Source: Cordia subcordata (lineage: Eukaryota > Streptophyta > Magnoliopsida > Boraginales > Cordiaceae). Taken from it: a DNA stretch of 64,000 nucleotides. Where the stretch lies: positions 29,439,501 to 29,503,500 of the forward strand of contig JAPTOF010000001.1 of NCBI GenBank assembly GCA_028554755.1, read 5' to 3'. Within the stretch, counting starts at the first letter, position 1, and each line of letters opens with the position of its first letter. The notes under the pieces are model-generated. The model saw only the letters and a list, made by a program, of their open reading frames with translations. It had not been told where the DNA came from and searched no databases. Made by a program: the position numbers and the translations under genes. Positions 59,732-64,000 of the stretch are shown piece after piece.

Positions 59732-62700
59732 TTATTCTTCAGCTAAAACCATTCTACTCAAAGGGCTTGGACCAAGTTTTCTCCTCCTCATTGCACTTCT
59801 TCTTCTTATAATTTCCATTTGATTCCTTCTTCGAACCTGCATTATCATTGCTTCTTCTTCAACGACAAATCTCCTCATGAGGACATCATCCGTTAACGAT
59901 TTTCCGCGGAAGAATTTCCTGCCTTCCAAACTAATCCTGCTGGCGCTTGGAGTACTTATGTCTTGTGGGGTGGGCAGTAACGGCTTTGCCGACCGTGGCG
60001 GATAACTGAAACTTCTTCTTGGAGGAACATCAGCTTGGAAAAGATCGGTGTAGGATGAAATTGGCGCACATAGACATACACGACTGAATGAGGTGACTAC
60101 TCTGAGGGACGCGCATTTTTTAAGTTTTTGTTTGTCAGAATTTGGGGTTGAAATATCTGCTGTTTTAGAAATGGTTCTCCAAATAGTAGCGTTGTTTGGT
60201 GAGGGAGCATCACTAGGTTTGGCGAAAGCTTTCCATAGAGTCGCCATCTCCATTGCTTTTTGGTACCAGGGCTTCCTGTTAAGCAAACAAACCAAACGCA
60301 GATGCTAGATAAGTTTCTTAATTTTGTTTCTCAACGTTTTACACTGCAAAAAAAAGTGTTTTTTTCCCCAAAAAAAAATTAATTTCTTTTTTTTTTTTAA
60401 TGAAAAAGAGCCAATGCAAATAGACCCATAATATATAGGCCAATAAGTGCACCCTTATATATAACTTACAAGCATAAATACTAAATTTTTTCAAATCAAA
60501 CACCGTGCTTGGTTCAATGTCAAAACCTTCAGGTAGAAAGTGGCAAATAAAGAAAAATCATTCACAAACAAGAAGTTTTGCACCCAAAGTTTGTCAGTTG
60601 GTGGTTAGGCTTTGTCAGATGTACTGGTGATTGGACTCCACCAACTGAATTTTTCTTGTCGTTAAAAAAAAAATTCTAAGACAAAATGGATCTTCGACGT
60701 GGTGATGTATGTGAATGAACTCCTAAAGTAATGGATCCATGACATGAAAATTAATTAGTAGGGACTAAATTAAGTAGATTATCAAGAGCTAAATAACTCC
60801 ATCAAAAAGAAAAATTGACATTCGCATGTATTAGCAAGTATTTAATGCATTGATATAATCATAATATTACAGGGTTATTTTGTAATCATCCCCTTGATTT
60901 GACTTACATACTATGCATGGTTTACAGGGTGTTTGGCTTTGCTTATTTTAGATACCTATAAACACAAAGAAAAAAAATACCCTTTCATATATTTTTTATT
61001 ATTTAAATACTTATAAGCACCAAATACACAAAGCCAAACACCCTCTTAATCATATTTCATGCACAAACACGACACAGAGGCATAAAATTAGGACTACGGG
61101 CATAATTTCACAAACTCAAATCTAACTTATCTGCAAGCATGCACCTCTATATTCCACGCAGCAACGAGATCGATTATAAGATAAATGTGCTAAGTGAACT
61201 TGATCTGCAGAACAATGTACGCGCTGTGACGAAATCAGGATATATTTGTCCAGATTAGTAAAGTTAGTTAAATTGAATTCAATGAAATCGTTGAACATTT
61301 CTGCACAAATTTTCCGGGTTAAATTGGGGCTCTTCATATATAGGTACATTGCAAGTTGATTAGTCACTTAGAGCTAGAACTAGACACGAGGTAGTTAAGA
61401 TTTAGATATATGGGGGGGAATGCCATTTACTCCTATGAGTTTCTGTTTAAATCCTAAAGTTTCCTATGAGTTTTAATTTTATTTATTTCTTCCCATCAAA
61501 TCAAGATTTGTCAAATAATACCTTATGCTTAATATCATTTTGTCATTTTTATCTTTTTATTTTGTTTATTGAACTATTTAATTCTACCTTGTTGCTACTG
61601 TTTTTTATTTTTATTTATTTTTATATGTTAGCTTGTTGAAGTAAAATCATTATTCTAATTCATTTTTATACATGTAACTATATATGTATAAAAAAAAGAT
61701 TTCAATATAAATTTAATATTTATTTAATTTCATATATTTATTTTTCATCTTTTATGTTCTTCAAAGTTAGTGCATTCTAAAATATATACATTAATTTAAG
61801 TAAAAAAATTAGATTTTATTTGAAATATATATAAATATATTGACAAAAAATATACATTACATCGAATGTAATTTTTTATCTTTAATCTCGTGGTAAGAAA
61901 AATTTTGTCAATAGACTATTTTGTATATTATCATACTTGGAATTCAAATTCTTTTATTTTCTATTTGATGGTAGATTTTTTTAAAATTAAATTATTTTAT
62001 GTATTTTTTACTTCAAAAAATAAATAGATAAAAAATAAAAAAGTGAAAAGTAATTCATTGTTAACAAAAATTTTACGAATAAACAAATATTGATCTTACT
62101 TTGCCGATATTGGAACTGCGTAAGGAATGAAATGAAAGAAGAAAACAAAAAAGAGCTTCGGCCAATATTATTGGGCTAAGAGACAAACACATGCTAAGCG
62201 AAACATGTTTACACGATTAAAAGCATGCCCAATTTGGCCCACAACATGTCTGAAAGCTATCAAACCTGAGTTGGGACATTGGGAGACTTTAAGAGAATAA
62301 ATTTGTTTTGAACTAAATATCCAACATATTCAGTTGTTAAACCAAAAAAGACAATTTCCACAATTAAAGGAACAAGAACATAAACCTATTGACCTTACAT
62401 CTTACTCGAATTTAACTTCTATTAAATTACATTTAACTTTCCGCCGTAGAAGACTTTCGTCAACCTAGTTTGATCAATCTAAAAAGCATTAAGTAATTAA
62501 TTCAGTCTATCAAGTTATGGAGAATTCTAAAAGAGAAAAATTCCCAATGATGGAGGTGTGGACTTTACATGCACGTGAATCCCATGAACTACGATGCTGG
62601 ACGGATTCAGGGATCGTCCATAACCTTCAGATTATAGATGATACAGTCTTAACTAAGATGATGATATGTAGGTTGCCAGAATGACGAAAGAACATTATGA

Positions 62701-62879
62701 CATTAACTGAAGCTTTTCAAGATTCAGTTTCGTGTTGCCTGACTTGTTTGTAAATATTATACATGTATTGTAAAATGATGAAACCTATATATATACACAA
62801 TGTAAAAACATTAGTAGTAGTACTATGGTAGAAAGTAGTCAGAGAATTATTACCTTGCTTGTGTCTTTGGATCTTGCAT
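59732..62879 (-). CDS. Plant-specific small basic protein, two exons, function unknown
   Basis: CDS exons on minus: 62879-62854 (26 nt) and 60275-59732 (544 nt with stop), joined by a 2578-bp GT-AG intron (62853-60276). The first exon encodes MQDPKTQA plus two bases; joining gives ...[17 protein letters not shown]. The protein is 189 residues. It has a conserved-looking N-terminal [17 protein letters not shown], a [22 protein letters not shown] stretch and an Arg-rich C-terminal half with [22 protein letters not shown]. It ends in [14 protein letters not shown]. No signal peptide, membrane segment or known catalytic motif is visible; a short coiled-coil is possible in the Arg/Glu-rich part. 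I recognise it as a conserved plant family of unknown role. The intron contains a small MITE (60925-61045). No stop or shift was found. Confidence 0.8.
60925..61045. mobile_element. 121-bp MITE in an intron, TTA target duplication
   Basis: The ends are CAGGGTGTTTGGCTTTG and CAAAGCCAAACACCCTC, with TTA outside both (60922-60924 and 61046-61048). It is the shortest member of the GGGTGTTTGG family here and sits in the intron of the small basic protein gene. Confidence 0.82.
61400..62600. other. Intron DNA, no feature recognised
   Basis: Part of the 2.6-kb intron of the small basic protein gene. A/T-rich (especially 61450-62090), with no coding frame or clear repeat seen. Confidence 0.5.
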
Positions 62880-63003
62880 GAAAAAAGCATAAGGTGAACT
62901 TGAGGGAGCTGGTGAGAGAGAAGAACTAGAAGAAGATAGCTCATCTGGTTGAAGAATGATCAGCTTTTTGCTTCAATTTTGAGATTGAAGGATAGGTTGG
63001 CAA

Positions 63004-63063
63004 TCATCCTTTTTCTGCTTTCTTTATTACACAGTACTCTTCTTTTGCTGTGGCAGGCATCAT
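63004..63063 (-). promoter_or_regulatory. Possible upstream ORF in the 5' leader of the small basic protein gene
   Basis: On minus, ATG ATG at 63063-63058 opens a 19-codon frame (MMPATAKEEYCVIKKAEKG) ending in TGA at 63006-63004, about 125 bases upstream of the main ATG. CT-rich sequence just upstream (about 63080-63092, CTCTCTCTCAC) could be the initiator region. If transcription starts there, the uORF would be in the mRNA and could lower translation. The transcription start is not known. Confidence 0.4.
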
Positions 63064-63408
63064 TCCAACTGAGCTGTGAGAGAGAGATCCAAACTTCAAA
63101 AGACAAAGTAAAGTGTTGCTTTTAGGTAAATTACCAAACTACACCTTGGTCACTTTAAGAAGCTCAGCATAATGTGATAGAAATACTTTCCTGGGGTGGG
63201 TAAAGTAGCTAAGGCTAAGCCTTTTTATTTTCTTGGAGAAGGAATTAATAAATAATTTAAACTCGAGATCTATAAATCATTATAGTAAGAAAAAAACTTT
63301 AAAAACGGTTCGCCCAAGCCATCACCCTTATAAAAAAGATAGGCCCTACATGATTTTTTGACTTTGTTATGTGAGGGGTGGTGAGGGCGAAGTCGGTTGG
63401 AAGACAAA

Positions 63409-63875
63409 GGATCTTTTTTTAACCCATTTGCCCAAATTCATTTAAAAAATATCTCAAATTTTTACTCGTTTTCAAAAATGGCCTAAATGGACTCTCGGAG
63501 TCCGACACCAGGCACCTTTTGAAATTATAGCATAAGTTTGCAAAATGCCTAACTTAACGGACGAAAGGTTGTGGGTTCAAAACCTGGAATCAAAAGCATT
63601 AACAAATGTAAAGTCCAAGTTTCAAACCCTTTGTGTCTAGGTTTTGAACTCGCAACTATTCTTCCATTATATTAAGCATTTTACCAACTAAGCTGCATAG
63701 CATTTTATGCCACAATTTCAGGAGCTGCCTAAAATTTGACTCTTGGAGTCCACCCGGACTCCCAACGTTCGTCATCAGACTCCCGGAGTCCGTTTTGGTA
63801 ATTTTTTAAAACACATACAAAACTAAGCTATTTTTTAAATGGATTTGGAAGAATGGGTTAAAAAACAAAAAATCC
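63409..63875. mobile_element. Foldback element with MULE-like ends
   Basis: The left arm (GGATCTTTTTTTAACCC, from 63409) and the right arm (to 63875) pair along almost the whole 467 bp, including TTTAAAAAATA, GGAGTCCG and GGTTCAAAACCT words. The flanks GAAGACAAA (63400-63408) and AAAGACCAA (63876-63884) agree at 7 of 9 positions, a Mutator-sized duplication. The end sequence and an ACTCCCGGAG word resemble MULE-2. No coding capacity. Confidence 0.68.
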
Positions 63876-64000
63876 AAAGACCAACCCGTCCGTAAATTTC
63901 ACCTTCTTGTCCGGCTATGGGCTTCAGGTCATGTGCATTTTCCTATTCGTTATGATTGTATAAAAGCAAGTTCAGTTGTCACGTTTATTTCTGCACAAGA

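Noticed and set aside
61122..61367. 81-codon minus frame inside the long intron
   Set aside because: No domain and no splice sites joining it to the gene; probably chance.
63570..63680. GGTTCAAAACC and ACCAACTAAGCTGC words resembling tRNA B- and A-boxes
   Set aside because: They are the two arms of the foldback element and do not fold as a tRNA.
1..64000. CRISPR array, rRNA, prokaryotic operon or organelle insertion
   Set aside because: No regularly spaced repeats with unique spacers, no rRNA cores and no organelle gene order were seen; the window is plant nuclear DNA.

Overview
This is a plant nuclear window, most likely from a eudicot. The evidence is a three-exon plastid stearoyl-ACP desaturase gene with GT-AG introns and a Ty1-copia, chromodomain Ty3-gypsy, Mutator (MULE), hAT, Helitron and Tourist-MITE complement typical of plants. 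The species cannot be named from the sequence. The DNA is AT-rich and gene-poor. Only two protein genes look intact. One is the desaturase (9229-12426, minus). The other is a small plant-specific basic protein gene (59732-62879, minus) whose first coding exon is 26 nt.

Layout. 1-2750: Tourist-like MITEs, a promoter-like segment with telo-box and site II motifs, a 24-bp tandem repeat and a 19-bp hairpin. 2753-8484: an AT-rich inverted-repeat element split by a 5-kb copia element (copia-A, minus). 9229-12660: the desaturase gene and its promoter. 13143-15695: a non-autonomous MULE with long terminal inverted repeats (TIRs) and a nested foldback element. 16022-17173: a 1.15-kb Tourist-like element with TAA target-site duplications (TSDs). 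18374-25280: a 6.9-kb MULE carrying two convergent broken genes, a MuDR-type transposase (minus) and a plant mobile domain (PMD) gene (plus). 25388-32407: several MITEs, a local duplication, a small tRNA-Met-primed retroelement remnant, and three MITEs of one family nested inside each other. 32561-38297: a chromovirus-type gypsy element with equal 549-bp LTRs. 39914-41264: probable nested Helitrons. 41825-45836: a 4-kb hAT element with its transposase gene and an 8-bp TSD. 46632-54595: a rearranged 8-kb copia element (copia-B, minus) that contains a DUF4283 module. 54900-58890: a third copia remnant (copia-C, plus) split by a MITE. 59732-63080: the small basic protein gene. 63409-63875: a foldback element resembling the ends of the 6.9-kb MULE.

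Transposon content dominates, and most of it is dead. In the copia, gypsy, MULE and hAT reading frames nearly every in-frame stop I examined sits where a Gln (CAA/CAG), Trp (TGG) or Arg (CGA) codon is expected. This is the signature of C-to-T decay of methylated cytosine. I found no tRNA or rRNA gene and no CRISPR array. All family calls come from reading motifs and translated order by eye; no database search was run.
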